From CAYZQH01 sp050300015 (lineage in GTDB: Bacteria; Pseudomonadota; Gammaproteobacteria; Pseudomonadales; Cellvibrionaceae), in contig JBNKWZ010000020.1 in NCBI GenBank assembly GCA_050300015.1, forward strand, positions 1-64,000: DNA of 64,000 bases, read 5' to 3'. The translations under genes and the position numbers were made by a program. The notes below the pieces were generated by a model. It saw only the letters and a program-made list of their open reading frames with translations, was not told the DNA's origin and ran no database searches. Shown here piece by piece: positions 23,983 through 33,922 of the stretch. Position 1 is the first letter of the stretch; every line of letters starts with the position of its first letter.

Positions 23983-25026
23983 TTAAATCAGGCGCACACT
24001 CGGTGCCTGTTCTTCTGAAGACTCTATGAGGCCCAATTCAAACACGGTTTCACCACTGGCGGTTAAATTTTGGATCGTCTCACGCGCTTCTTTTGCGGGT
24101 ACGCAAACCACCATGCCGATACCGCAGTTAAACGTTCGCAGCATTTCGGTTTCGTTGATATTGCCGGCCTCTTGGAGCCACTGAAAGACTTCTGGCAGTT
24201 GCCAGCTGTCGCGCTTGATGGCGGCGCAAGTATGGTCTGGCATCACGCGGGGTAAATTTTCCAGCAATCCGCCGCCGGTAATGTGAGATAGGGCGTGTAC
24301 GTTTTGGGTTTTTAATAGCTCGAGTATCGAACGCACATAAATGCGAGTGGGTTCGAGTAGGGCTTCGCCCAGCGTAGTTCTGCCCATGGGACTTGCGAGG
24401 TCGGCTTTGGAGACCTCCAGTATTTTACGGATCAAAGAGTAGCCATTGGAGTGTGGGCCACTGGAGGCGAGACCCAACAGCACGTCGCCGGGGCCTACTT
24501 GGCTGCCATCGAGGATTTTGGATTTTTCAACAATGCCGACGCAAAAGCCTGCCAAATCGTAGTCTTCGCCTTCATACATGCCAGGCATTTCAGCGGTTTC
24601 ACCTCCCACCAAGGCGCAGCCGGACAGTTCGCATCCCTGGCCGATACCTTTGACCACATCGGTGGCGGTGGCCACGTCCAACTTGCCTGTGGCGTAATAA
24701 TCTAAAAAGAACAGGGGCTCGGCACCACCCACGATAAGATCGTTCACGCACATGGCTACCAGGTCGATGCCGATGGTGTCGTGTTTACCCGTTTGCATGG
24801 CCAAGCGAAGTTTGGTGCCCACGCCATCGGTTCCTGAGACCAAAACGGGTTCTTGATAGCCCTTGGGTAGTTCAAATAGGGCGCCGAACCCGCCGAGACC
24901 TGCCAGCACCTCGGGTCTGCGCGTGCGGGTGGCAACGGATTTGATACTGTCAACCAGTCGATTACCAGCATCAATATCCACGCCGGCATCTTTGTAGCTT
25001 AAGGACGGTTGTTCGCTGTCGCTCAT
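23983..25026 (-). CDS. purM: phosphoribosylformylglycinamidine cyclo-ligase (AIR synthetase)
   Basis: 347 residues; closes the imidazole ring to give AIR using ATP. Characteristic stretches: 'YKDAGVDIDAGNRLV', 'GTDGVGTKLRLA', 'LVGGETAEMPGMY' and 'HITGGGL'. ATG 25026 gives the usual length and is preceded by GCGAAGG; the frame is open for 16 more codons upstream. First gene of purMN. Confidence 0.96.
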   Translation of the reverse strand: MSDSEQPSLSYKDAGVDIDAGNRLVDSIKSVATRTRRPEVLAGLGGFGALFELPKGYQEPVLVSGTDGVGTKLRLAMQTGKHDTIGIDLVAMCVNDLIVGGAEPLFFLDYYATGKLDVATATDVVKGIGQGCELSGCALVGGETAEMPGMYEGEDYDLAGFCVGIVEKSKILDGSQVGPGDVLLGLASSGPHSNGYSLIRKILEVSKADLASPMGRTTLGEALLEPTRIYVRSILELLKTQNVHALSHITGGGLLENLPRVMPDHTCAAIKRDSWQLPEVFQWLQEAGNINETEMLRTFNCGIGMVVCVPAKEARETIQNLTASGETVFELGLIESSEEQAPSVRLI

Positions 25027-25347
25027 GGGGTAAACCTTCGCTGGGAAAAACTGGCGGCATTCTACCAGGCACACTGCGTTTGGCGAAGGATAAAACGCAG
25101 GATTCTACCGATACTTTTCTGATCAGTTGGCCTTTGGGGTGTTTGGAATGGAATCCTTTACAGTGGGAGGGTCTCAACAAATAGGCGGCTCATGTGCCTT
25201 TATATGCTGCAGCTTGCTACAATCGCCGTTGGCTGGGCATTCATCGGTCAGCGAAGGTGCTTTATACGAAATGGGTGTCAGCAAGACAAATAGAATAGGG
25301 GTTGAAAGGCATAGCTTTCAGCACCGCAACATCGAAGAGACAGGTTT
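25027..25347. other. divergent promoter region between purM and the DUF2066 gene
   Basis: About 320 bases that must hold promoters for both directions. TACAAT at 25218-25223 could be a -10 box for the rightward gene, without a convincing -35. I see no PurR-like palindrome that I can defend and no further gene. Confidence 0.4.
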
Positions 25348-26454
25348 GTGAAGACTTTAGGGCAATACATTTACCAATGGGGCCTGCTTGGGCTTTTGTG
25401 CATCGCGCCCTGGACTATGGCACTGACACCAGAGGATTACTATAAGGCGCAAGTGGTGGTGGCGTCGCAGCAAAGTGCCGAGCGCGCTCGCGCCGCCGGT
25501 GTCGGTTTGAAGGAAGTGCTGGTTCGGGTATCGGGTGATGGCAATATCGCCGCCGCGGAAGGCGTGTTAACAGAGCTCACGCAAGCGGCCCGATACTTGG
25601 AGCTGTTTGACTATGGCTCCGTTAAAAATGCGGACGGTGATAGTCAAGCCGTATTGAATATGACTTTTGCCGAGCCGCTGGTGGTGAAACTGCTCGAACG
25701 CAAGGGGTTACCTTACTGGCCGACCAACCGTCCCAACACCCTAGTGTGGTTGGTGTTAGACGACGCAGAGCAAGGGCGACACTTGATAAACGACAAAGCC
25801 AGGCCGGAAATGTCGGCAGTCATGTCGGCGGCTTGGATGCGAGGGCTGCCGTTAGTGGTGCCTTTATTAGACCTTGAAGACCAACTGGCGATAGAGGCTG
25901 AGCAGGTATGGAGCCTGGACGAAGCTGCCATACTGAATGCTTCCGCTCGCTATGGCGCACCTTCGGTGTTGGTGGGGCGCATTACACAAACCTCCAGTGG
26001 CCTGTGGTTGACCACTTGGCATTACCTCCATCGTGGTCAGTCGCAATTGTATGATGCGCGCGGCGAGACTTTGGAGGAGGTTGCCATGCAAGGGATCACG
26101 CCTCTTGCCGACTACATGGCGGGACTTTATGCGGTGACACCCAATGCCGAAGGGGCGTCAGCGTTAGTGACCCAAATGCACGATATTGACTCTTACGAAG
26201 ATTATTCGGCAATGGTGCAATACTTGGATAACCAAGCCATCGTGCAGCGGTATCGTGTGACTAAAATTGAGGGCAGCAATGTGGTTTTGACACTTCAATT
26301 GTCGGGTAGCCTCGAAAAAATGCGCAATGCACTGGCTTTGGATGGCAAAATTTCCACAGAGTTTTTGGACGAGTTTGACGACACGCCCTGGCGTTTGGCC
26401 AGTGTGGGGTCGGACGTAACGCCGTTGCATCTCTACTGGCGCGGTGGGCGCTAG
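25348..26454 (+). CDS. DUF2066 domain protein, exported
   Basis: 368 residues with an N-terminal signal peptide ending near 'PWTMALTPEDYY'. The rest matches the DUF2066 family, which is common in gammaproteobacteria immediately upstream of hda and has no established function ('AGLKEVLVRVSGD'-like text, 'PSVLVGRITQ', 'YWRGGR' at the end). GTG 25348 is the start in the sequence. hda begins three bases after its stop, so expression of the two is coupled. Confidence 0.88.
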   Translation: MKTLGQYIYQWGLLGLLCIAPWTMALTPEDYYKAQVVVASQQSAERARAAGVGLKEVLVRVSGDGNIAAAEGVLTELTQAARYLELFDYGSVKNADGDSQAVLNMTFAEPLVVKLLERKGLPYWPTNRPNTLVWLVLDDAEQGRHLINDKARPEMSAVMSAAWMRGLPLVVPLLDLEDQLAIEAEQVWSLDEAAILNASARYGAPSVLVGRITQTSSGLWLTTWHYLHRGQSQLYDARGETLEEVAMQGITPLADYMAGLYAVTPNAEGASALVTQMHDIDSYEDYSAMVQYLDNQAIVQRYRVTKIEGSNVVLTLQLSGSLEKMRNALALDGKISTEFLDEFDDTPWRLASVGSDVTPLHLYWRGGR

Positions 26455-26457
26455 AGT

Positions 26458-27165
26458 TTGAATACTGGGTCCAAGCAGTTAAGCCTGCGCGTGTCTTTGC
26501 GCGACGACGCACGGTTTGACAACTTTTGGGTTGCCCAAGACAATCGATTGGCCGTGGAGGCTCTGAAGCAGTGGTCGACTGGCGCGGGCGAACCGCTGCT
26601 GACGGTTTGGGGGGCGGAGGGCTCAGGTATTACCCATTTGCTCCAAGCGAGTTGCCTGTGTGGCTCCGCTGACAGAACGACTGCGCAATATTTACCCTTG
26701 CTTGATTTTAAAGCCTATCCACCCGAAGAAGTTCTTGCGGGGTTAGAGGATTTGGATGGTGTGTGTGTTGATGATGTTGACTGTATTGTGGGACAGCAAG
26801 CGTGGGAGCAGGGGCTTTTTCATTTTTACAACCGCATGAAAGAGTCGGGGAAGCCATTGGTACTGGCATTTCACGGTAACCCAAACGGCATGCGCTGGCA
26901 GTTGCCGGATTTAAAATCTCGGGTGATGGGTAGCGTGGTCTACCACGTGACAGCACCCGACGACGAGGCACTGTTGCAATGCTTGTTGTTTCGGGCCGCG
27001 GGGCGAGGCATGGTGTTGGGTGAAGGTGTCGCGCAGTTTATTTTAAATCGCGCCAACAGGGATACACACAGTTTGTTTCGAATCCTAGATACGTTGGATG
27101 AGGCCTCCTTGCAGCAGCAGCGTAAGTTAACGGTGCCCTTTGTCAAAAGCGTGTTCGGTTGGTAA
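26458..27165 (+). CDS. hda: DnaA regulatory inactivator Hda
   Basis: 235 residues, an AAA+ protein related to DnaA domain III. With the DNA-bound beta clamp it stimulates ATP hydrolysis by DnaA and so limits re-initiation. The N-terminal clamp-binding motif is 'KQLSLRVSLRDDARFDNF'. The nucleotide site is 'WGAEGSGITHLL', Walker B-like 'VCVDDVD'. The only plausible start is TTG 26458, three bases after the DUF2066 stop; a weak start fits the low Hda level reported in E. coli. Confidence 0.93.
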   Translation: MNTGSKQLSLRVSLRDDARFDNFWVAQDNRLAVEALKQWSTGAGEPLLTVWGAEGSGITHLLQASCLCGSADRTTAQYLPLLDFKAYPPEEVLAGLEDLDGVCVDDVDCIVGQQAWEQGLFHFYNRMKESGKPLVLAFHGNPNGMRWQLPDLKSRVMGSVVYHVTAPDDEALLQCLLFRAAGRGMVLGEGVAQFILNRANRDTHSLFRILDTLDEASLQQQRKLTVPFVKSVFGW

Positions 27166-27199
27166 CCGATAGGGTCCGTACTTCTGCATAGTTCAAGCC

Positions 27200-28480
27200 C
27201 TAAGTCAGCGCCAGCACAAACGGAATGCCCGGCAAAATATCAAAAATCAAAAAAACTTGCCAGCCTTCGGTAAGCCCGCCAAGGGTGGATAGGTGCTTAA
27301 GGTTGATGGCCGCCTCGATTTCCACGCGTTGCGTTTGGGTTTGACCAGACGCCACTTCCAAGTGGTTGATGGAAGTCTGACTGATCAGTTGGTCGTTTTG
27401 TTGGATAAGCAGCTGGCTTTTTTCAATGCGCACATCAAAAGGAGTGGGGTTGTGCAGAGTTAGGTCAAAATGCAAACGTGTGGATTGCCCCCCTAAAAAA
27501 GCCTCGCGAACCCCTGCGAATTGAGCGCTAAGACTGCCCCAGTTTAGGTCGTATTCGCACTTCAGAATTTGGCTCTTGTGATGAAAGCTGACACCCACCA
27601 AGGTGTGAAAGCTTACGCCGGCGGCAAAAGTGAGTAGCACGCAGGCATAAGCCAATGTTTTTGCCGTTGGCGCCACTTTTGGCAGTGAAGTCACGGCCGG
27701 TTGCATCTGTTTGGCGAGCCAAGTCCCTGCGGGAATTGCCAGGGCCATAAAAAAAATGTTGGCAATAAACAGCAGGCTTGCAATTTCCAGCAGCGTTAAG
27801 TTGGCTGCTTTGAGCACCCAGTGTCCAATCAATAATACCGGAGTGCTATACAGGGCACCGAACAATAGAGTTGTGGGCCAATGTTTCAGCAGTAATTTAA
27901 TCAGTGTGCTATAGCGAATTTGATGCCGCTGCAGGGTGGGAGCGATAAAATCAATGCCGAAGGCGAAAAACAAAAACAACAAACTTAAACCGCTGCTTAA
28001 CACTTGGGTGATGGTGTAGGGGTAATATCCAAGGCCCAGAATAAGGGATTGCGCCGCGCCGTAGAAAATCAGTAACTTGCCTTCTTCCAAGGCTTGTATG
28101 GTCAGTGGCAGTTCTTGGGAGGCGTTTTTGGGGTCGATGATTTTTTCATACCGCTGGGAGCAACGTTCCTTCAGGGGGAATAACAGGGCGCTACTGACCA
28201 CCAGGGAGCCACTGATGATCATACTGGCCAGTGCGATTTTGGTTTGCGATTCGAAAAAAAACGGAATGAGATGCCCCGCCATCGTGTGCCAGCTTTTTGG
28301 CAGCAGATAATTCAGCAAGGCATTATAAAGTGCGGCCTGATAAGTGTTGGCCAGTAGCGCCAAAATTGTGAATAGGCATAGGGCCAACCCCACATACAGG
28401 AACCATGTTTGGAAAAAAGTGCGGTTCCCCCTGCGTAGGCTGGTTACGCTGAGAAGTGCATCAAAACAAAAAGCCCACAT
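27200..28480 (-). CDS. membrane protein with C-terminal LEA14-like domain
   Basis: 426 residues. The N-terminal 285 hold about seven hydrophobic segments (around 25-47, 85-105, 135-160, 165-180, 205-225, 235-250, 275-300). The C-terminal region (about 325-410, 'LHFDLTLHNPTPFDVRIEKS' onward) resembles a LEA14/WHy-type beta-sandwich, which in bacteria is usually on lipoproteins. This domain should be exposed at the membrane surface. No named family is recognised for the membrane half. It is convergent with hda. Confidence 0.75.
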   Translation of the reverse strand: MWAFCFDALLSVTSLRRGNRTFFQTWFLYVGLALCLFTILALLANTYQAALYNALLNYLLPKSWHTMAGHLIPFFFESQTKIALASMIISGSLVVSSALLFPLKERCSQRYEKIIDPKNASQELPLTIQALEEGKLLIFYGAAQSLILGLGYYPYTITQVLSSGLSLLFLFFAFGIDFIAPTLQRHQIRYSTLIKLLLKHWPTTLLFGALYSTPVLLIGHWVLKAANLTLLEIASLLFIANIFFMALAIPAGTWLAKQMQPAVTSLPKVAPTAKTLAYACVLLTFAAGVSFHTLVGVSFHHKSQILKCEYDLNWGSLSAQFAGVREAFLGGQSTRLHFDLTLHNPTPFDVRIEKSQLLIQQNDQLISQTSINHLEVASGQTQTQRVEIEAAINLKHLSTLGGLTEGWQVFLIFDILPGIPFVLALT

Positions 28481-28737
28481 ACACAGTCCGAATCACAGTT
28501 AAATTGAGAGTTAACGTTTCACCGCACACGGATTAGGTTGGCGGTTTTTGCCGTGCCATTGTAATGGGCGGTGGCCGATTCGAACAGGTGGTGTAGCCCA
28601 GAGGCTCTTAATGGCGGCGGTAAGAAGTGACTATGAAGCGACCATGTTGAAGAAGCTTATAAGCAGGCGCTATAAGAGGAGGCTAGCGGGCAGCGTACTT
28701 GATGCAGGGCGTTTGGGGTCGCCCCACGAGTTAGCCC

Positions 28738-29703
28738 TTAGAGGCTACGCACGAGGGATTGACTGAATTGGATGCTGTTTTTACCGTTATTTTTACCTTT
28801 GTACATGGCTTGGTCTGCGCGTGACAATAACTCGCTTGCAGTCATGCCATGGTGCCATTCGGCGATGCCGATGCTTGCACCGACCTCTACGCGTTGGTAA
28901 GTACCCTTGTGGTAGACGGTCATGGGTTTACAGAGGTTTTTGTGTTTTTTATCCAACACCTCCATCACGCTCTCTAGCGAATGGTAGTTGGTTAGCAATA
29001 AAATAAATTCATCACCGCCGTAACGGGCGGCAATGTCGGAGCGGCGCAAGCCGTGCCGCAAGCGATTGGCCGCTTGCATAATAACGTCGTCACCCACGCG
29101 ATGCCCCATGCTGTCATTGATCTTTTTGAAGCCGTCTAGGTCAATCATGGCGGCGGCCAAATGGGTGTTGTTGCGCTCCATATGATCGATAAGAAAATTC
29201 AGCTTTTCAAACAATACCGCGCGGTTATATAGGTTGGTGAGGGGGTCCTTGGTGGCTTGCCGCCGTAGCTTGCTTAACAGTCTGTGGCGTTCGATGGCGA
29301 AATTAACTGAACGAGAGATCATAAACGGGCTGACTTCACTTTTGGGAAGGTAGTCTTCTGCGCCAAGCTTGATGGCATACTCGCCGAGATCCTGGTTGTC
29401 TATGCCGGTCAAAACGATGATTGGAATCGACACGCCGCTGCTGATGACTGTCTTTAAGGTGTTCATGCCTTGAGAGTCCATCAGGCACAGGTCCAGTAGC
29501 ATGATGGAAAACTGGCTCGACCTCAGGGTTTCCAAGCATTCTTCTAGGTTGCAAACATGCGTGATGTTGTAGCGACGCTTTTTATCGGTTTGCAGCATAC
29601 GGCTCAAAAGGTAAAAGTCGTCTGGGTCGTCTTCTACCATCAACACCTCAACAGCCCCATTGGCTATGGGGGTGTCAAGGTCCACCTCTTTAAGCGTTTC
29701 CAT
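28738..29703 (-). CDS. response regulator with GGDEF output domain
   Basis: 321 residues. The receiver domain (about 15-140) has acidic 'VEDDPDD', the phospho-acceptor Asp in 'IMLLDLCLMD', Thr in 'IVLTGID' and Lys in 'DYLPKSE'. The GGDEF domain (about 160-315) has an intact 'RYGGDEFILL'. It should make c-di-GMP when phosphorylated. The upstream genes, a single-domain regulator and a histidine kinase in the same direction, are likely partners. ATG 29703 is supported by the normal start of the receiver fold. Confidence 0.92.
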   Translation of the reverse strand: METLKEVDLDTPIANGAVEVLMVEDDPDDFYLLSRMLQTDKKRRYNITHVCNLEECLETLRSSQFSIMLLDLCLMDSQGMNTLKTVISSGVSIPIIVLTGIDNQDLGEYAIKLGAEDYLPKSEVSPFMISRSVNFAIERHRLLSKLRRQATKDPLTNLYNRAVLFEKLNFLIDHMERNNTHLAAAMIDLDGFKKINDSMGHRVGDDVIMQAANRLRHGLRRSDIAARYGGDEFILLLTNYHSLESVMEVLDKKHKNLCKPMTVYHKGTYQRVEVGASIGIAEWHHGMTASELLSRADQAMYKGKNNGKNSIQFSQSLVRSL

Positions 29704-29766
29704 CGATCTTGTCTCTTTGATTCCGTGCCCTTTGTGGTGTGTGGGCATTTACCATTAGTGTAGTGA

Positions 29767-30228
29767 CTAATCTTGGGAAAGTTGTACTGTTTTGAACCAA
29801 TACTGGGTGATATTGTGCAAAATAGTTATCATTTTGTCGTAACAATCGGGTTTTACAATATAGCTGTTTGCACCAAAGGCATAACAGTCGGTGATATCCG
29901 ACTTGGCATGTGAGGTGCTGAGAATCACCACGGGTACACACCTTAGCCCGGGGGCGGCCTTAATTTGCCTGAGCAGCGATTTGCCATCTTGATTGGGCAT
30001 GCACAGGTCGATAAAAATCAAATCCGGCAAGGTGGCGTGTTGGATCAGGGCCTTGCGCAGGTGGTCCAAAGCGTCGTTGCCGTCTTTAAAGTGTTCCAGA
30101 CGTACGCTGGGGGCCACGTTTTCAAGTGCGGAACGAAACAAATAGATATCGTCTGGGTCGTCTTCCGCTAACAATACGCGTAGGCTGATATTGTCGTTGG
30201 GTGGCACGCTGGTGTCATATGCCCTCAT
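29767..30228 (-). CDS. single-domain response regulator (Rcp1-like)
   Basis: 153 residues, receiver domain only: 'VLLAEDDPDDIYLF', the phospho-acceptor Asp in 'LIFIDLCMPNQDG', 'VVILSTS', and 'YIVKPD'. This subgroup often pairs with PAS or phytochrome histidine kinases. Its ATG (30228) lies inside the end of the kinase gene (14-base overlap), so translation is coupled. Confidence 0.92.
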   Translation of the reverse strand: MRAYDTSVPPNDNISLRVLLAEDDPDDIYLFRSALENVAPSVRLEHFKDGNDALDHLRKALIQHATLPDLIFIDLCMPNQDGKSLLRQIKAAPGLRCVPVVILSTSHAKSDITDCYAFGANSYIVKPDCYDKMITILHNITQYWFKTVQLSQD

Positions 30229-32422
30229 GTGGCACCTCGTTGGGTAGCGTAATCTTGATGGTGAGGCCATGGTCGGGCTGGCTACTGGCTTGTATGTCGC
30301 CACCATGGGATTTAACCACTTGTTTGCAAATGGCCAGGCCCATTCCGCTTCCAGGAATGGATTTATCGACAAATCGTGAAAAGGGTTCAAAAATTTGATC
30401 AATGTGTTTGGCGGCAACACCGCGCCCGTTGTCCCGAATGGTGATGATATGGCCCTGCGACGTTTTATGGTGGGAAAGTGTAATAACGGGCGAAGCGTCT
30501 GGTTTGGCGTAACGAATACTGTTGGTGATGACATTCTGCAATAAGTGAGATATCGCCCCCATATCCGCATAAAGCGTAGAGCCCTTTTCCAGTGTGATTT
30601 GTGCTTTAGACGATTGAATCAGCAAATCCAGATCGGATAAGACATTGTTGAGAGGTAGCGAAAATTTAAATCGATGCTTCTGTAGCTTATGAGGCGTGTA
30701 GCGCGATAACGACAATAAGCTACTGATCATTTCGCTCATACGTTTGGCTGCGTCGGACACGCGATCCAGTTCATAAAGCGCCTCTTCATCATCTAAAGTC
30801 CCTTTTAATCTGCGATTAAGTGCGCTCGCAAAGGCATTGATTTTGCGAAGAGGCTCTTGCAGATCGTGACTGGCCGAGTAGGCAAAGCGCTCAAGTGCAG
30901 TATTGGATTCTTCTAGTGCCTGGGCTTGGACTTTGAGGTTGGTCACATCGGAAAAAGTCCCCAACATCTCGCGTGCGTCACCTTGCTCATCTCTTGAGAG
31001 GATGGAGTCTTTGGAATGGCACCAGACCCAATGCCCCTTACGGTGCCTAAGTCGATAGGTTAAGGTTATCGCTTCTCCTTCCTCGGAATTCTTGACCGCT
31101 TGAATATGCTCCAGCACGAGCGTAAGGTCTTCATCGTGTACGAGTTGAGCGAAATTGGTCGATTCAGTCATTGCGCTTAGGTCGTCCATAGAGTAGCCGG
31201 TAATGACAGAATACTGCTTGTTAATAAAGGTATTGCGGTTTCGCTCAAAATTGTAGATGTAGACGCCTGCCAGCGATTGGTTGAGCAGGCTGTCTAAAAA
31301 CTGCGTCTTTTCCTCTAACAATTGTTCATTGCGCTTTTGAACGTCAATGTTGGTGAGCGTGCCACCCATACGAGGGTGATTTTTTTCGTCAAAGGTTTTT
31401 GCGCCGCGCATGCGCAGCCACTGCCATCGTTTATTGTGGGTCATACCGCGATAGGTGATATCAAAATGGCCACCCGAATCTAAATGGTGGTTGAGCTCTG
31501 ACTTCACGTGATCGATATCATCGGGGTGGATGTGCACCTGCCAGTTCTGCCAGGTGGGCGTGGCATTGTTCTTTTGGTTGGTTAATCTATAAAAGGCGGA
31601 ATTAAACCACGCCGCTCCCGTATGAGGGTTCCACTCCCAAAAACCGTCCTCGGAAGCGTCCATGGCGCGCTTGAGGCGCTGATACTTTATGGTGGCGTGC
31701 TCATGCTTCGCGTGTGAGTCACCGGCGTTTTGTACCAGTGCTAATCCGATGGTTTCTCCCTCCAGTATTTGGTGAAATAACCGAACTTCAATTGTGACGG
31801 CATTACCTTTGCTATCTCGTCCCTTAACCAAGCGGCGCGCGGCCATGCCAATGTTCTGCATGGGGTGGGCGAGAAAATCTTCGGTGGCACGCGCGTGCAT
31901 TTGTTGTGTGGCACCCAGCAGAAGTATCTCCAGTGGTTGGTTAATCAGGTCGGCCACGCTGTAGCCAAACAATTGAGCAGCGGTGTCATTGATTGCGATA
32001 ATTTTGTGTGCGGGATTGATGGCGAGAATGCCGATGGGCAATAGATGAATCTGTTGTTGAAGCGCAGTTGATGTCTTTGTGGACGTAGTCGTTTGGCTTT
32101 TTCGCAGTGTGATCATCCAAAGCGGTAATAGTATGCCTGATAGCAATAACAGCCCAAGCATAAATTGCGAAGCATTAAAAGATAAATGTAATCGTGGTGC
32201 GAGAGCATAAATACCCAGAAGTAAACCTGTTGTGGCGAAGAAGGCCCCAATGCATAATTGCGGAACATTCACATCAGAATTTCGTGATGTACTTATCACA
32301 TGTTGCGCCGACCTTATGGCTGCGGTAATAAATAGCACAGCTAACAATAGTGCAGGCCAGTTGGCACCTTGTCCACTGGCAATGGCCGAGCTCCAGCCTG
32401 TCGTCTGGTCTGATACATCCAT
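30215..32422 (-). CDS. membrane PAS-domain sensor histidine kinase
   Basis: 735 residues. The N-terminus has about three hydrophobic segments (around 20-40, 52-70, 88-106). Three PAS domains follow (about 140-250, 255-375 with a PAC motif, 380-500). The dimerisation domain has the phospho-acceptor His in 'SASHDLQEPLRKI', and the ATPase domain has 'NVITNSIRYA', 'IRDNGRGV' and 'GSGMGLAICK'. It heads an operon with two receivers, one of which carries a GGDEF domain, so the signal probably feeds c-di-GMP. The ligand cannot be inferred. Confidence 0.93.
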   Translation of the reverse strand: MDVSDQTTGWSSAIASGQGANWPALLLAVLFITAAIRSAQHVISTSRNSDVNVPQLCIGAFFATTGLLLGIYALAPRLHLSFNASQFMLGLLLLSGILLPLWMITLRKSQTTTSTKTSTALQQQIHLLPIGILAINPAHKIIAINDTAAQLFGYSVADLINQPLEILLLGATQQMHARATEDFLAHPMQNIGMAARRLVKGRDSKGNAVTIEVRLFHQILEGETIGLALVQNAGDSHAKHEHATIKYQRLKRAMDASEDGFWEWNPHTGAAWFNSAFYRLTNQKNNATPTWQNWQVHIHPDDIDHVKSELNHHLDSGGHFDITYRGMTHNKRWQWLRMRGAKTFDEKNHPRMGGTLTNIDVQKRNEQLLEEKTQFLDSLLNQSLAGVYIYNFERNRNTFINKQYSVITGYSMDDLSAMTESTNFAQLVHDEDLTLVLEHIQAVKNSEEGEAITLTYRLRHRKGHWVWCHSKDSILSRDEQGDAREMLGTFSDVTNLKVQAQALEESNTALERFAYSASHDLQEPLRKINAFASALNRRLKGTLDDEEALYELDRVSDAAKRMSEMISSLLSLSRYTPHKLQKHRFKFSLPLNNVLSDLDLLIQSSKAQITLEKGSTLYADMGAISHLLQNVITNSIRYAKPDASPVITLSHHKTSQGHIITIRDNGRGVAAKHIDQIFEPFSRFVDKSIPGSGMGLAICKQVVKSHGGDIQASSQPDHGLTIKITLPNEVPHEGI

Positions 32423-33095
32423 GGAGGAAAAACCTTATCGCTTATAAAGGGCGTCACAAAGTGCGCCGCTTTTTTATCAATATTGTGAATGTCGAACGTA
32501 AAACCGATTTCCGAAATTAATAAACCGCTATTAACCGCCACCCAATAAGGCGCGAAGGTCAAATGTGTGCCTATGGTGCATGTAAGTCAAGTACTAAACA
32601 GTGAGTGTAGTTTTTTGCGACAAATAAATGTGTTTGGCGAAAGGTGCGTTTGTTGACGCATTTTCGAGTGAAGATATTCTGTTACGAGTTGTCAGTCGTC
32701 ACAATTTAGGTGTGGTTTTGAGATTTTTATCATCCGAGGTAAACATCACTTTCGACAATTGCTGCAGGTGATTCACAATGAAGCGCCTCTCCTAATGGGC
32801 ACTGAAAGTCGTGTATAAATCCATTGGTCTATCAGAAAACGTTGAAAAGAGCATGTGCAACGCTTTGGTGTAATCTATACAACGTTGAAGATGTTGTATG
32901 CGTAAGTAAGACTTTATTTGTTTGGGTAAAACTTAATGGTTTTATGAATAACATTTAATGGATGAAAACTCTAAATCGCAGAATGTTTGGTTTAAGCGTC
33001 ATCTTATGGGGGTGAGTCTTGCGTACATTCATACGCGGTCGTTTTTTGAAGTGGTAGAATCGCCATCAGCACTATTTTTTAATGTCTTGACCATA
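32423..33095. other. intergenic region without recognised gene
   Basis: A+T-rich stretch upstream of the kinase operon. I find no gene with codon structure or a ribosome site that I would defend; short open frames here look like chance. Confidence 0.4.
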
Positions 33096-33390
33096 TCAGC
33101 TAACTTTGGCTGCAGGCACGCCACCTACTTTGTTCTCGTCAAAATAAGCGGTTTGGTACGGGAAGGGAATCGCTATATTTTTTTCGTCGAAGCGGTATTT
33201 TATGTGGGTTTTCATGATGGCGCTGTCAGTTCGAGCATTCCCGCTGAGAGTATCGATGGGCGCTAAGATGACATCTTGGTGCCCAGTGTCTTGTTTTTAT
33301 CTCACTGATACGGGGTTTCAAGGTTTCTATCGCTCCATTTTGGCATTCGTGGTAAGCGATACCCACATTGAACAGATCGTAAGTGGTGCT
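33096..33390 (-). pseudogene. decayed C-terminal fragment of an MscS-like mechanosensitive channel
   Basis: One minus frame ending in TGA at 33096 reads '...HIKYRFDEKNIAIPFPYQT', very close to the C-terminal signature of MscS channels (compare 'KKRFDEVGIEIPFPQ' in the intact gene at 44322). Upstream, a different frame reads 'VGIAYHECQNGAIETLKPRI', which fits the preceding beta domain. The two are separated by a frameshift near 33290-33300. The membrane part is absent. Probably a remnant of a second channel gene. Confidence 0.6.
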
Positions 33391-33706
33391 TGCTATTAAC
33401 CCGACATAAAAAATTGCCGAGTTAATAGTTGCAGGCTATTTTCAAGGTTTTTTAAGTGGAAGGCCTTTCTGGGTGTCGAGTATTTTTTGTATGGAATGAC
33501 GCTCTGAATGGAGCGCTCCCTATATTTATTCGAGCATAATTAATTCGAGCAGGCCAGAGTGCCTCGGGTTGCCGCCTGACCTGGGTGGTATGGTTCACTC
33601 AGTACCTAAGGGTGTTTTTTGCGTTCATTACGCATTAAACCTTACTCGCGCGCGGGCGAGAGGCCAGCGGAGTGAAGGCAAGCGCGATGGCTTGCCCTAT
33701 TCAGTG

Positions 33707-33922
33707 CTACGCCGCGGAGATCACATAAGCTTTTGGCGCACTCCAGTCGGATAATTCATCAATCATCAATTGGATGGATGTTTCTTCTTCCTGTGTAGGC
33801 ACGCGCTGCGTCATCGTTTGATATTTTTCCATCGCCAGCGTGAAGGCTTTGCTTGCCACATTGGCGGCATGAGTAATACCAAAACGGGCGCAGTATTCAT
33901 GCAAAATATTGCTGTTGTCCAT
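33707..33922 (-). CDS. small conserved-looking protein, unknown
   Basis: 71 residues, helical, no signal peptide; 'HEYCARFGITHAANVASKAF' and an acidic C-terminal part. AAAAGGGA lies upstream of ATG 33922, giving good translation signals. No family recognised. It stands alone between two intergenic regions. Confidence 0.6.
   Translation of the reverse strand: MDNSNILHEYCARFGITHAANVASKAFTLAMEKYQTMTQRVPTQEEETSIQLMIDELSDWSAPKAYVISAA

Noticed and set aside
28548..28766. A 72-codon frame between two minus-strand genes
   Set aside because: It overlaps the end of the GGDEF regulator gene, has no ribosome site and no recognisable content.
32958..33266. Plus-strand frame of 102 codons
   Set aside because: It is antisense to the MscS-like fragment, whose similarity explains the sequence better.
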